Origin: Ectobius pallidus
Taxonomy: Eukaryota; Arthropoda; Insecta; Blattodea; Ectobiidae
Direction: 5' to 3'
DNA: 64,000 nucleotides
NCBI GenBank assembly: GCA_964059195.1
Contig: CAXKWD010000004.1
Location: 123,104,043-123,168,042, forward strand
In this document: positions 22,229 to 31,038 of the stretch, one piece after another
Layout: the number at the start of each line of letters is the position of its first letter
Numbering within the stretch: the stretch's first letter is position 1
Position numbers and translations under genes: made by a program
The notes under the pieces: model-generated
The model's input: the letters and a program-made list of their open reading frames with translations, nothing else
The model's database searches: none
What the model was told of the DNA's origin: nothing

Positions 22229-24205
22229 TCAGTGAACGACAAATATCGTTGCTTCCTTTGCTTTCTTTTCCTTCGGCGGGAGCGGTGCTTGCTTCGCTTG
22301 ACCAGCCGGTTCTTCTTCTATTGTTCCCAATATTACTTGACCTTCTGTATAGGCTGTCGGCGTATTTCTCTTCTTAGGTTGAGGTGGTCCTCTTGGATTA
22401 GCTCGTACAGTCCTATTTAAACAAGCCGAAGAACAAGACATTAGTCTTTTTCTTACACAAAACAAAGTAATGCCTATCACAATTATTAAAACAGTAGTAG
22501 TACCAAGACCTATGCCTAAGGTCTGATTATCTTGATGCTTATCCATAGCTTCTACTGCCTGGTGTAGGTGTTTCAGTTCCACTTCCGGACTTTTTCCATC
22601 TTCTCTTCGTGATGAAATAGTTTCCACTGTGTCCAATGCTTGTTCAAGTTTGCTCTGCAACAAAACTCGTTCGTGGGATGTTAGTAAGGTTTTTATGTCG
22701 GGTACAATAATGTCGTCGTCTGAATGTAACTTATACATGCTACGTCCTAATGAATGTGGTAACAAAGTGAATGTTCCACCATAAATGTAACAATTGTAAG
22801 AGTTCCTTAAGATTCCGGTCCCTGATATTGTCAAATCATCTTTTGGCAAATATTCTAAATGCTGTTCTGAAGATTGACACCTGCGAGTTATTTTAGTGGT
22901 CTCCGGCACACTGTACACCCAAAAGGTGTTACCAGGGGCCCGGATCCAAACAGGGGGAAAATTAGGAGCTACTCTCACTCTTTTACAAGTATCATGTGCA
23001 ACATCAGTTTTCCCTAAATACAAAGCAATTAAACAATGTGTGCTTCTTTGGTCATACAATGCAAAATCGGCAGGGCATACAGTATAAAAGCCTTGCTTAC
23101 ATTTGCTTAATTCATCATGAGTTAATATGGTAAATAGTTGCTTACTCTCGCTCACAGCTAAATATAATTTATCAACAATGATACTGACAAATTGATTTAT
23201 AGTAGGATCGAAGGTAGGAAGGGAATGAGTTTGGTATACATGATAAAATCTATCTGCTCCTTTTAACGGAATATCAATAAACAATCTAATTTTCCTATTT
23301 GTTGCCGCTGCATGTACTTCCGCAACTTGATAAAATAAATACATATTTTCTTCCGTTGGTTGAGCCATTAATGCTGTACCTTCTGGTAATTTAGTTGAAA
23401 TATCCTTCAATATGTTAGTTAAATTTTGAGGGGGTAGCAATGTTGAAGACAATCTACCCACTGAAGTAATATCTAACGCTTCTTGTAACTGCATTAAATC
23501 TGCTTTAGTTTGTAAAAGTACTACTTCTATTTCACGGATATTTGAAGCAAATATAGACATTTGATGAATATCTGAATTCAATGCTTGTACTGTTGTAGTA
23601 ATTGCGGATGCAAAAGCTTTGCCTAATGTTGTAATTGCTTTAGCATTTTCTGCTACTTGCTTATCTAAAGATTTTAAATATGTCAATTGCTGATCGGCTA
23701 CATGTGTAACTTCCTTTGCAAATCCTTGCAAATAATCAATTTCTCGACTTAGTCTAGTCATATCTTTTTCATCAGCTGTGCCGAAAAGGTACTTAAGACC
23801 ATAGCCTACTGCGTTGACTAATCCACGTTTATATACTCTTTGTATCGGTACACCTGGGGGTAACAATGATTGAAAAGCTTTGATTTGCGCTTGTAATCCT
23901 AAAGTCATGTTCACTAACCTATTCAGTTCTGCTTCATATAGCATTTTATCATAACCATCTGCCTCTCTGTCTATTAAAACATAAAGATTCCTACCTACTA
24001 CTTTCAATGACGCTTGTAAATCATAAACCAGTTTTGCATAATCTGTTACGTCAATGTCAGCTACTATTGTCCACTTGTCTCCAGTTAACAAAATATCTCT
24101 GTCTTTCAGGAAAATTATTCCTTTATCCAAAACGGGATCGTTCGTTGTTTCATTCTGCATCATTACTCCAGTAACGAGTATAATTATTATATCTGAAACA
24201 TACAA
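22229..24205 (-). CDS. env: Gypsy envelope fusion glycoprotein (658 aa)
   Basis: The layout is that of the baculovirus F-type envelope proteins of insect errantiviruses. A hydrophobic start (residues 4-16) could be a signal peptide. A basic cleavage site RVYKR (123-127) is followed by a Gly-rich fusion-peptide-like segment starting GLVNAVGYGLKYLFG. A long helical ectodomain with many Cys follows, then a membrane anchor at about 563-584 and a tail of about 75 residues rich in Pro and Lys. The start at 24205 lies 26 bases beyond the pol stop and would normally be reached by a spliced mRNA. No stop or frameshift is seen. Family knowledge: it mediates membrane fusion; activity here is not established. 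Confidence 0.9.
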   Translation of the reverse strand: MYVSDIIIILVTGVMMQNETTNDPVLDKGIIFLKDRDILLTGDKWTIVADIDVTDYAKLVYDLQASLKVVGRNLYVLIDREADGYDKMLYEAELNRLVNMTLGLQAQIKAFQSLLPPGVPIQRVYKRGLVNAVGYGLKYLFGTADEKDMTRLSREIDYLQGFAKEVTHVADQQLTYLKSLDKQVAENAKAITTLGKAFASAITTTVQALNSDIHQMSIFASNIREIEVVLLQTKADLMQLQEALDITSVGRLSSTLLPPQNLTNILKDISTKLPEGTALMAQPTEENMYLFYQVAEVHAAATNRKIRLFIDIPLKGADRFYHVYQTHSLPTFDPTINQFVSIIVDKLYLAVSESKQLFTILTHDELSKCKQGFYTVCPADFALYDQRSTHCLIALYLGKTDVAHDTCKRVRVAPNFPPVWIRAPGNTFWVYSVPETTKITRRCQSSEQHLEYLPKDDLTISGTGILRNSYNCYIYGGTFTLLPHSLGRSMYKLHSDDDIIVPDIKTLLTSHERVLLQSKLEQALDTVETISSRREDGKSPEVELKHLHQAVEAMDKHQDNQTLGIGLGTTTVLIIVIGITLFCVRKRLMSCSSACLNRTVRANPRGPPQPKKRNTPTAYTEGQVILGTIEEEPAGQAKQAPLPPKEKKAKEATIFVVH

Positions 24206-24230
24206 AAATTTATCAAAATTAATTACTTGT

Positions 24231-27200
24231 TTAATTCCGTGGTCGTAACTGATAATTGTGTGTAAGGCTTGTTATCTCTTGTTCTCTGTCTAGCTGTGTC
24301 GCATTCATACTACTTCCTGCGTTTGCTCTGTTATCTACTTCCTGAGTTGTAGAAATGTTTTCTCTCTCATCGTTATCTGCAGTTATACTTAATTCTTCTG
24401 CTTCACTAATATCATTACTCTCTATGCTTACATTATTTTCTAAGCTACTATTTGCTCGTGACCTTAAGTTGTATCTATTCTCATTACTTGCTATATTATT
24501 TCTAAGATACCTAGGAGGTTCCCATTCTGTTTCATCATATTGACCATTGGTTTCATTTAAGTCTGGTTCGTCAATATCACTCGGCTCTTCATCCTGTTCT
24601 ACAGGATATGCTCCATCTTCTACCGTCACTAGTAGAGGATGCGACTCTATTATACACGGTGTAGCATCGAAACTTTCACCTGTATTTTCTTCATCACCAG
24701 GTGTAGCACTGAGACTTTCACCTGTATTTTCTTCACGTTTACTTCGTGACTTAGGAGGTCTTTTCTTTTGTGAACTCTCTTTACTTGTGTACTCAGGTCC
24801 TTTTATTCTACTTTGTTTTAACCTATTTACATGAACTATCTGATCTCGACCATCTTCACGCCGAATCTGATAAGTTAATTTAGACATTCTATTTATAATC
24901 AAAAACGGGCCCTTCCACGTATAGGCAAATTTCCTAGCGACTCCATGTTTGGCAGTCGGATCATGCAAATACACAAAATCTCCTTTTTCAAACTCTCGCA
25001 ATTTTGTACCTTGGTCATAATATTCTTTTGACCGTTTCTGACCCTTCTGATTACATTTAGCTACTTCCTCATAAGCTAACTTTAGCTTACATGCTAATTC
25101 TTTCACATGCTGCAAATAATCTATGCCTTCACACTTTACTTTTGTATAGTGTCGGATGTCGTCTTCTTCCGGCAATCTTAACTCTCTACCATACACTAAG
25201 TAATGTGGGGAGTATCCTGTTACTGAATGAGGTGTGCCTCTGTAAGCCATAACTGCACAAGGGAGATATTCGTCCCATGTTTTGACATTTTTAGTCACAA
25301 AGTGTGATATCATGTCAACTAGTATTTTGTGAAATCGCTCACACACTCCGTTACTTTGTGGATGTAAAGGTGTGGTATGCAATCGCTTAACTTGCAACAA
25401 CTTACAAGTTTCTTGCATCAGCTTGGACATGAACTGCGATCCTCTGTCCGAAAGCAAATAGAACGGGGCGCCATGTTGGATTACAACATTTTGCACAAAT
25501 ACTTTTGCTACTGTTTCTGCAGTTTGATCCGGTACCGGTATTGCATAGCAATATCGTGTAAAGTGATCTACAAAGGTCACTATATATTTATTACCTGTGT
25601 TCGAAACTGGTAATGGGCCAACACAATCTGTGGACAGAATTTCAAGAAATTCTGTTGCTACAGGGGGTTCACCTAAAGGAGCTGTAGGATTATATCCTGA
25701 TTTCCTTTTTGAACAGCTATCGCATGTATTTATGAAATCTTCAATATCTTTTCTCATAGATTTCCACCAATATTTCTGCTTTAAGCGAGATTCAGTTCTC
25801 TTTATGCCTTGATGTCCTGCGAAAGGGGAAGTATGGTACAACTGAAGTACATATGGTACAAATACTCTAGGTATTACTATCTGATACAGTGAAGTTGAGT
25901 CATCACTCTTCTTTACTAGCAAGCCTTCCTGATTTATCTTAAATTCTGGACCTAGCGATTCTATTGTTTTAAAACAAAAACTATCTTCTTGCTGAGCTTC
26001 TCTTAAATTCTCTACAGTTAAACTGAAATCAGTTGTTACTGCTGCTACCTGACGCGAAAGGGCGTCGGCATGGGGGATCCTCTTTCCGGGCTTGTGAATT
26101 ACTTCATAATCAAATTCAGCTAATCTGAGACCACTCGGTGGGGTACACTTTAAAAGCCTCAAATCTACCACTAACCTGAATTTTGGATTTCCATCAGTAG
26201 ATTTCTTTTTTACCATTATTATGGGGTTATTCCAGGGGGAAATACTTTCTGAAATAATTCCTTTCTTTAGCATATCATTTACTTGCCTTTCTGCTTCACC
26301 TCTTAACGCATAAGGGATCCTATAAGGGTTTTTCTTAATTGGGGATGCATCTCCTGTATTTATTTCATGCTTTATTCTAGTTGTACATCCTATATCTGAG
26401 CTACCTTCAACATAAAATAAATGACGATATTTTCTCAACACATTTTTCAAAATCTCTGCCTCTTTAACATCCAAATGTTCTAATTTAGATTTCAAATATT
26501 CCTCGAATAATTCATCATCATTTTCTATATTCCTATCTTGGACCTGAGTTACACTATTTACCTGTTCCTTCGGTAAATCGTCCACTACATCTATGTCTGA
26601 TACATCTGCTACATATGTATTCTTACTTACTACTATTTCTTCCTGTGACATATTCAACAATGTTATCGGAACATAACCTAAAATTATTTCTCTTTCATTT
26701 TCTTTACTTTGAGCTGTGACTGTATTTACGCCTTTATTTTCATTTTTCAACGTTACTTTACTATTTTGATTTTCACGTTTCCCAAGATGTGTAATTTCTA
26801 CTTGTTTTCTCATATTATTTACTTTATCAGTAACGGGACACTGATTCTTACTATTCTTACATCTCTGAGCTTCGGGAGGTTCGTCCTTCCACTCACTGGA
26901 ACCATGGATTTTTCGGTGACATTCATCCGCATTTTTGACTTTGACTAGAGACTCTGAGGGAATCCTTTCTCTATAGGGGCCTTGGGACATAATGGTATTA
27001 CCACGCGAGGTACAGGGAGCCCTGATTTCCACTGTGCTAGCTACTCTTGGCGCACATATACCAGGTAGAAACGTGGCTTCTACCGGTTCTATTATCACTT
27101 CACGAGGGACCGTACAATCATTGCGTCCAACAATAGTACCACGGACTATTCTTGCTGCAAGAGGTGGTAGCAAGGAGGTTTCTGTTAAGAACACCTGAGC

Positions 27201-27743
27201 ATGCCAGTCGGGTATAGCTTCAAAGGCGATTAGTTCTGTCTCTGGGTCTAATTCCTGGTTGATCAGGCCATTGGAATCAGCCACTAGTGGTGTAGGGTCA
27301 GCTGTGACTGCCGCTACTCCTGAGCAACTCAATGGAACACTATAATCTCCTATCCTCACAACACCGACTCTAAGGTCCACACATGCACCCACCTGTTGCA
27401 GAAAATCGGCACCTAAAATTCCATGTCCAGGGGTATTTAACTCACATACCTGAAATGTATGCTTAAACTTTTTATTTCCTATATTCAAAGTCACAGTCTG
27501 TTCTCCTAATATGTCTAGTAGTTTTCCTGATATTCCCCTAGCCGCGACCTTACTTTTCCTTAGTTGTGCTTCACTCACCGCCTGCTTAATCATCGAAACA
27601 GTAGACCCGGTATCTACTAGAAATTCGGCATCGATTCCCTCTATCACGGAGTGAAGCAGCGGTTCCGTCGCTAACCTAGGTGCTGCTGGCACAACTAATT
27701 GCGGCTTGTCTCCTGGGTGTTCCGCGGGGAAGTTCTGGTCCAC
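24231..27743 (-). CDS. pol: Gypsy pol polyprotein with RT/RNase H deletion (1170 aa)
   Basis: The aspartic protease has VDTGS at 43-47. The thumb-side lead-in to RT (KKNPYRIPYALRGEAERQV) and the first palm segment FRLVVDL are present. The frame then passes directly at about residue 531 (near 26147) into LRLAEFDYEVIHKPGKR, which is the end of RNase H. Most of RT, including the YxDD site, and most of RNase H are gone in one in-frame deletion. The integrase is complete in outline: H-H-C-C (YHTSPFAGH..., CDSC), then DCVG, SDRGSQF and SNGVCERFH for the D-D-E triad. The tail is long and acidic. The frame overlaps gag by 49 nt in the -1 frame, so it should be made by frameshifting. The element cannot supply its own RT. 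Confidence 0.93.
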   Translation of the reverse strand: MDQNFPAEHPGDKPQLVVPAAPRLATEPLLHSVIEGIDAEFLVDTGSTVSMIKQAVSEAQLRKSKVAARGISGKLLDILGEQTVTLNIGNKKFKHTFQVCELNTPGHGILGADFLQQVGACVDLRVGVVRIGDYSVPLSCSGVAAVTADPTPLVADSNGLINQELDPETELIAFEAIPDWHAQVFLTETSLLPPLAARIVRGTIVGRNDCTVPREVIIEPVEATFLPGICAPRVASTVEIRAPCTSRGNTIMSQGPYRERIPSESLVKVKNADECHRKIHGSSEWKDEPPEAQRCKNSKNQCPVTDKVNNMRKQVEITHLGKRENQNSKVTLKNENKGVNTVTAQSKENEREIILGYVPITLLNMSQEEIVVSKNTYVADVSDIDVVDDLPKEQVNSVTQVQDRNIENDDELFEEYLKSKLEHLDVKEAEILKNVLRKYRHLFYVEGSSDIGCTTRIKHEINTGDASPIKKNPYRIPYALRGEAERQVNDMLKKGIISESISPWNNPIIMVKKKSTDGNPKFRLVVDLRLLKCTPPSGLRLAEFDYEVIHKPGKRIPHADALSRQVAAVTTDFSLTVENLREAQQEDSFCFKTIESLGPEFKINQEGLLVKKSDDSTSLYQIVIPRVFVPYVLQLYHTSPFAGHQGIKRTESRLKQKYWWKSMRKDIEDFINTCDSCSKRKSGYNPTAPLGEPPVATEFLEILSTDCVGPLPVSNTGNKYIVTFVDHFTRYCYAIPVPDQTAETVAKVFVQNVVIQHGAPFYLLSDRGSQFMSKLMQETCKLLQVKRLHTTPLHPQSNGVCERFHKILVDMISHFVTKNVKTWDEYLPCAVMAYRGTPHSVTGYSPHYLVYGRELRLPEEDDIRHYTKVKCEGIDYLQHVKELACKLKLAYEEVAKCNQKGQKRSKEYYDQGTKLREFEKGDFVYLHDPTAKHGVARKFAYTWKGPFLIINRMSKLTYQIRREDGRDQIVHVNRLKQSRIKGPEYTSKESSQKKRPPKSRSKREENTGESLSATPGDEENTGESFDATPCIIESHPLLVTVEDGAYPVEQDEEPSDIDEPDLNETNGQYDETEWEPPRYLRNNIASNENRYNLRSRANSSLENNVSIESNDISEAEELSITADNDERENISTTQEVDNRANAGSSMNATQLDREQEITSLTHNYQLRPRN

Positions 27744-28708
27744 CCATTCCCGTTTTCCTGATGGCCCTCACATCTATTTCTACAATTTCTTGCCACGTGT
27801 CCTAACTGCCGGCACTTATAACACTGTATACCTCGTCTGTCCGCGCCACGGTGACCGTCGCCACCTCTGCCTCTACCTCTTCCTCTTCCTCGTCCGCGTC
27901 CTTGCCCTTGGTATTGTGACGAGTTATTTTCATTTTCACTATCTCGGGAGGCACCTATTCTATTATCTGTTTGCCTATGTCCCCATCCCATAGGTCTTTC
28001 TCTGTTACCGCGAGAATATGCCCGGTGCGACGGTACGTCTCTAGTCCCTTCTATAGCAAATACTCGTGAGGGAGCCAACTCACGATCCGCACTGGCCTCC
28101 TTTCCTGCTTTAGACGCCGCTATGGCTATCTTCAGTGCTTGTTCTATGGTCTCGGGCATATTCACTTTAACCATGAAACCTGGGTTACCTCTTAAACCAT
28201 TAATAAAAGTTGATAACAAACGCCTTTCTGCCTGCTTATTGTAAATAACTTGCTCCGCCCTATTCTCTGAAACTTCCATAGTGCGTATACTCAATCCACG
28301 CAACCTATCTGCGAAATCTTCTGGGCTTTCATCTTTCTTTTGTTTGGCAGACTGTAAATTAAAAAGATGAACGAATTCTGATTCTTTATCTTTAAAACGC
28401 TCTATTAGTGTGCTCTTTAACTTGGCGTACGTTACGTCATCGCCCTGTAAGTCTGGGTGTGTCTCTACATATGCCTGCGCAGTTCCTTGCAGTTTCATCA
28501 ACACCAATCTAGCTTTGTCTTTGTCTGTCAGTCCTCCTAAACCTGAAGCTGTGTCTACTGTCCTAAAGAAACTTTGGATGGAACCACTTCCTCTAATATT
28601 CCAATATGGAACCGCATTTATTACTGTTAAATCTTTTGATGCCATTCTTACTGCTTGAGTTACTTGTTCTGCAGCTACTTCTACAGCTTGCGCTTGTTCT
28701 CCGTCCAT
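27695..28708 (-). CDS. gag: Gypsy gag (337 aa)
   Basis: The N-terminal half has the retrotransposon Gag fold signature (IQSFFRTVDTASGLGG..., KLKSTLIERFKDKESEFVHL...PEDFADRLRGL). The C-terminal part has an RG-rich run (about 270-285) and one CCHC zinc knuckle, CYKCRQLGHVARNC. It is the structural capsid and nucleic-acid-binding protein. The start ATG at 28708 opens the longest frame, and the end overlaps pol in the -1 frame. I do not see a classical XXXYYYZ heptamer in the overlap; the nearest A-rich site is GGAAAAC. Confidence 0.92.
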   Translation of the reverse strand: MDGEQAQAVEVAAEQVTQAVRMASKDLTVINAVPYWNIRGSGSIQSFFRTVDTASGLGGLTDKDKARLVLMKLQGTAQAYVETHPDLQGDDVTYAKLKSTLIERFKDKESEFVHLFNLQSAKQKKDESPEDFADRLRGLSIRTMEVSENRAEQVIYNKQAERRLLSTFINGLRGNPGFMVKVNMPETIEQALKIAIAASKAGKEASADRELAPSRVFAIEGTRDVPSHRAYSRGNRERPMGWGHRQTDNRIGASRDSENENNSSQYQGQGRGRGRGRGRGRGGDGHRGADRRGIQCYKCRQLGHVARNCRNRCEGHQENGNGWTRTSPRNTQETSRN

Positions 28709-29013
28709 GTTAATTAAATTCTATATTACTTTGAAAATTTCAAAAATTTCTATGTTCTAGCTACCACCTAATTCCTTAGTGGAAGCAATTGTTTCCCTTC
28801 GGTGCCCGGGTTGTCACCGCCTGGAAGAATATACCTTTGTGGGCGTGGTCGAGGGAGACGGCGTTTTGAAGTTGCCGGGAACGCGAGTTCTCTTTTTCTC
28901 TGATCCGGGAGCCAATAACTGTGCTCCCGTGATTGTGAGAATCACTTTCGTTGCCCTGGCCCGGAATCAGGAATGCTCCGTGGTTGCGGAGTATGTGTAG
29001 AACTGCAGGTAAG
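28709..29013 (-). other. spacer between Gypsy leader ORF and gag
   Basis: About 300 bases, locally GC-rich (28780-28990), with no convincing frame. The 96-codon minus-strand frame across it has no protein-like pattern. It could be a leader that lets ribosomes or spliced RNA reach gag. Confidence 0.45.
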
Positions 29014-29478
29014 CTAACGATTTTGAGAGCTCGAAACTCGCCTATTCTCTTGTACACTGTCTTCAAAATGATAGATCGGAGCTAAATCCGTTCTTTCTAT
29101 CTCTAACAAATCGTATTCTGTGCCTGGACCAATATATCTTTGAACCAATTTTACTTCTAACTCAAAATGAACTACAATTCCTCTCCTATTTTCATATTTA
29201 TACAGCTTGTAAGAAGGGGCATCAAAATTGTGTGGTTTTCCTTCAAATGCTATTTCAATACGAGTATGATTATTCAGTGACCTAAATTTATACTCATGTT
29301 CAGCCACTAAATCTGGACTGATTCTAGTATATTTTCTCAAAAATCTTTCAACTGTTTCTCTCGCGTATTCAGTGGTTCCTTCAAAAGCTTGGGGGTGATT
29401 TATACTAAAAACGTGTACGTCTAGTACGGTAAAAGTTTTTACACAGGACTCCTTTCGACAACAATTTAGAAAAGACAT
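29014..29478 (-). CDS. unknown leader ORF of the Gypsy element (154 aa)
   Basis: I do not recognise this protein. It starts with ATG at 29478, about 250 bases inside the 5' LTR, and precedes gag. The sequence looks like a folded protein with balanced composition: a Cys-rich start (NCCRKESCVKTF), alternating hydrophobic segments and acidic patches, no membrane segment, and a basic Ser-rich end. Canonical gypsy-type elements have nothing here, so it is an extra gene or a captured sequence. A coding frame preserved over 155 codons in this AT-rich element argues that it is real. Confidence 0.65.
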   Translation of the reverse strand: MSFLNCCRKESCVKTFTVLDVHVFSINHPQAFEGTTEYARETVERFLRKYTRISPDLVAEHEYKFRSLNNHTRIEIAFEGKPHNFDAPSYKLYKYENRRGIVVHFELEVKLVQRYIGPGTEYDLLEIERTDLAPIYHFEDSVQENRRVSSSQNR

Positions 29479-29726
29479 TGGTGTTCATTTACATATACAC
29501 ACAGATATTCCAAAATAAACGGCATAACTTACTACAAACACTATTCCTACTACAAAAGTCAGAAAAAATCCTATTATTAATTTTTCCCAGTCCATTACAA
29601 ATAATTACACATACTACACTCAATATTAATTAATTAATTTACGCACTACTAATTCCTAATCCTAGACTACTTCTAATGCAACAATTTCCTATGCACTTTG
29701 AGATTCGTGCCGCCGCTGCCACCATT
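29479..29726 (-). promoter_or_regulatory. Gypsy 5' leader with primer-binding site
   Basis: On the minus strand, two bases beyond the LTR, TGGTGGCAGCGGCGG (29724 down to 29710) begins with the complement of a CCA-ended tRNA. It resembles the 3' end of a Leu-type tRNA (…CCGCTGCCACCA). The leader then runs to the first ATG at 29478. Confidence 0.65.
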
Positions 29727-30556
29727 TGTCATGCCCCAAACAGGGAGTAGAAGGGTAGTTTCCGTGAGCGGTAAGGACTTAACTTCTACTATATTAAGGA
29801 CGACAAAAATTTAAGAAGAGATAACAATAAAATATATTTAAATGCTATAATTTGACACATACAACCAAAGAAAGGTCTTCTTTGAATATTACAATCAGTT
29901 ACTAAATAAAATATAATATATTAGTTTGGGAAACCCGTCAGAGACAATATTATGGTAGCTGTGGTAGCAGATAAGAATAAGAAACCATTTACTTACAGTT
30001 GAGAAGCATGTTGCTAATGTGCACTGAGTTTACTATTACAGTTATAAGCTAAGTTATGATGATAAAGTCGGGATGACTTTATATGACAAACAGGTACCAG
30101 AGACCTAACTCGGTATCAACTAATATAACACAATCTGCGTGCTAGTCTAATATCAAGAGGAAGGTCTAAATGCCAAAAGGGCTGTATTTATAAGTTTATT
30201 CAAGGAAAATCCTGTCAACTTAATAAAGTAACACGGGCGTTGTCCCGCTCTCTGATTGGCTATAAGCTACAATCATAATGCCGTCTCATCGGGGCTTAAA
30301 TCATGGAAAATATAGAATTGTACATATATGGAAATTGTCAAGTTTCACAGAGATCTGTTGACACACTTAAAACAGAACGAATAACAGGAAACCTGTGGTT
30401 TCACTTCCTTGATACAATGTTAACACTTGCGACAATTCCTGAATATTACTTAAAGACTATAATATTGCTTGTGATATAATGTGATATAAAATATAAATAA
30501 AATAAAAGTATTACAGGGAGCGGGGTGCTTAGCGGGGTGATACGCTAGGCATTACA
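29727..30556 (-). repeat. Gypsy 5' LTR (intact, 830 bp)
   Basis: A complete LTR with a minus-strand TATAAATA at 30185-30192 as candidate promoter core. It is followed by the target copy ATAC at 30557-30560. Confidence 0.95.
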
Positions 30557-30560
30557 ATAC
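30557..30560. repeat. Gypsy target-site duplication, right (ATAC)
   Basis: Second copy of the 4-bp duplication. It is also the end of the splice donor GTAAGTAT (minus strand) of exon 2. Confidence 0.9.
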
Positions 30561-30564
30561 TTAC

Positions 30565-30738
30565 TTCTCTTGCAAGAGTTTTGCTCCCTTCTCCAATTCC
30601 TGGAGCATGCTCCTCAAAAGTGTCGATGGTTGTGTTTAGCGCTTCCTCTAGAAGTTTTTCCAGGTCAATCACCTCCTCCATAGATGGGGTGTTTTCCCGA
30701 TACCTCTTACTGCGAGGGTCACGCCTCGAAGGTTTATT
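30565..30738 (-). CDS. Polinton exon-array gene, exon 2 (58-codon repeat)
   Basis: The same module as exons 3 and 4 but 174 nt long. An 18-nt in-frame gap removes the VMSTAI segment before GEGSKTLARE. The acceptor is TGTGATTTCAG and the donor GAA|GTAAGTAT, phase 0. The intron above it (30739-30837, 99 nt) is homologous to the other repeat introns. Confidence 0.75.
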
Positions 30739-30837
30739 CTGAAATCACACAAAAACACAAACACCTTAGAAAATCTATTCATGATACATGTATGCATGTT
30801 ATAACAACTTCTTTGCATCCACCAGCTCTATACTTAC

Positions 30838-30885
30838 TTTTCTTGCAAAAGTTTGGCTCCCCTCTCCGTTAGCTGTAGACATCAT
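30838..30885 (-). CDS. Polinton exon-array gene, exon 1 (coding start)
   Basis: ATGATG opens MMSTANGEGSQTFARK and runs exactly into AAA|GTAAGTATAG, phase 0. Its codons match the tail half of the repeat module, so this exon donated that half. A TGA lies in frame just upstream, so the start is here. An acceptor-like TTTGTCTAATTTCAG at 30944 suggests that the exon may extend upstream to 30943 as an untranslated leader spliced from the capsid-protease region. Confidence 0.65.
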
Positions 30886-30943
30886 GATTCAAGGACGGTA
30901 CGTTCTATTCTGACGTTACACCACGACCTCGTCTCGTATCATT

Positions 30944-31038
30944 CTGAAATTAGACAAAAGTAACTGTATTACTATCACGTGATCTAACGGTACTAGCATT
31001 AGTAGCAAAACAAGATACCGTTAACAATAATGACTCAC
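30944..31038 (-). other. candidate 95-nt intron at the end of the protease frame
   Basis: GTGAGTCA donor and TTTGTCTAATTTCAG acceptor on the minus strand. The length matches the 95-100 nt introns downstream. Splicing would give an immediate stop (CAA TGA) and join the capsid-protease transcript to the leader of the exon-array gene. Predicted from sequence only. Confidence 0.45.

Larger units (their letters stand above)
12390..30556 (-). mobile_element. errantivirus-like Ty3/Gypsy endogenous retrovirus, internally deleted
   Basis: Two 830-bp LTRs (TG...CA) and a 4-bp target duplication flank an internal region of 8010 bp. The gene order on the minus strand is an unknown leader ORF, gag, pol, env. 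The 3' LTR (left side) is split by a BEL element. Pol lacks most of RT and RNase H. The LTRs look identical over the compared length, so insertion is recent. The element shares orientation with the Polinton gene it interrupts. Confidence 0.95.
12295..30564 (-). other. intron of the exon-array gene enlarged by the Gypsy/BEL insertion
   Basis: The original intron is about 99 nt, as shown by bases 12295-12389 plus the donor at 30557-30564. The Gypsy element entered immediately after the donor GTAAGTAT, and its target copy GTAT is part of that donor. Donor and acceptor both remain, so the gene could still be spliced across about 18 kb. The insertion could equally have silenced it. Confidence 0.75.

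Noticed and set aside
27695..27743. Classical XXXYYYZ slippery heptamer for Gypsy gag-pol
   Set aside because: The overlap and the bases just upstream contain only GGAAAAC-like sequence, which does not fit the standard pattern. The frameshift site is left unassigned.
28776..29066. 96-codon minus-strand frame between the Gypsy leader ORF and gag
   Set aside because: Composition is not protein-like and it overlaps the end of the better leader ORF. It is treated as spacer.
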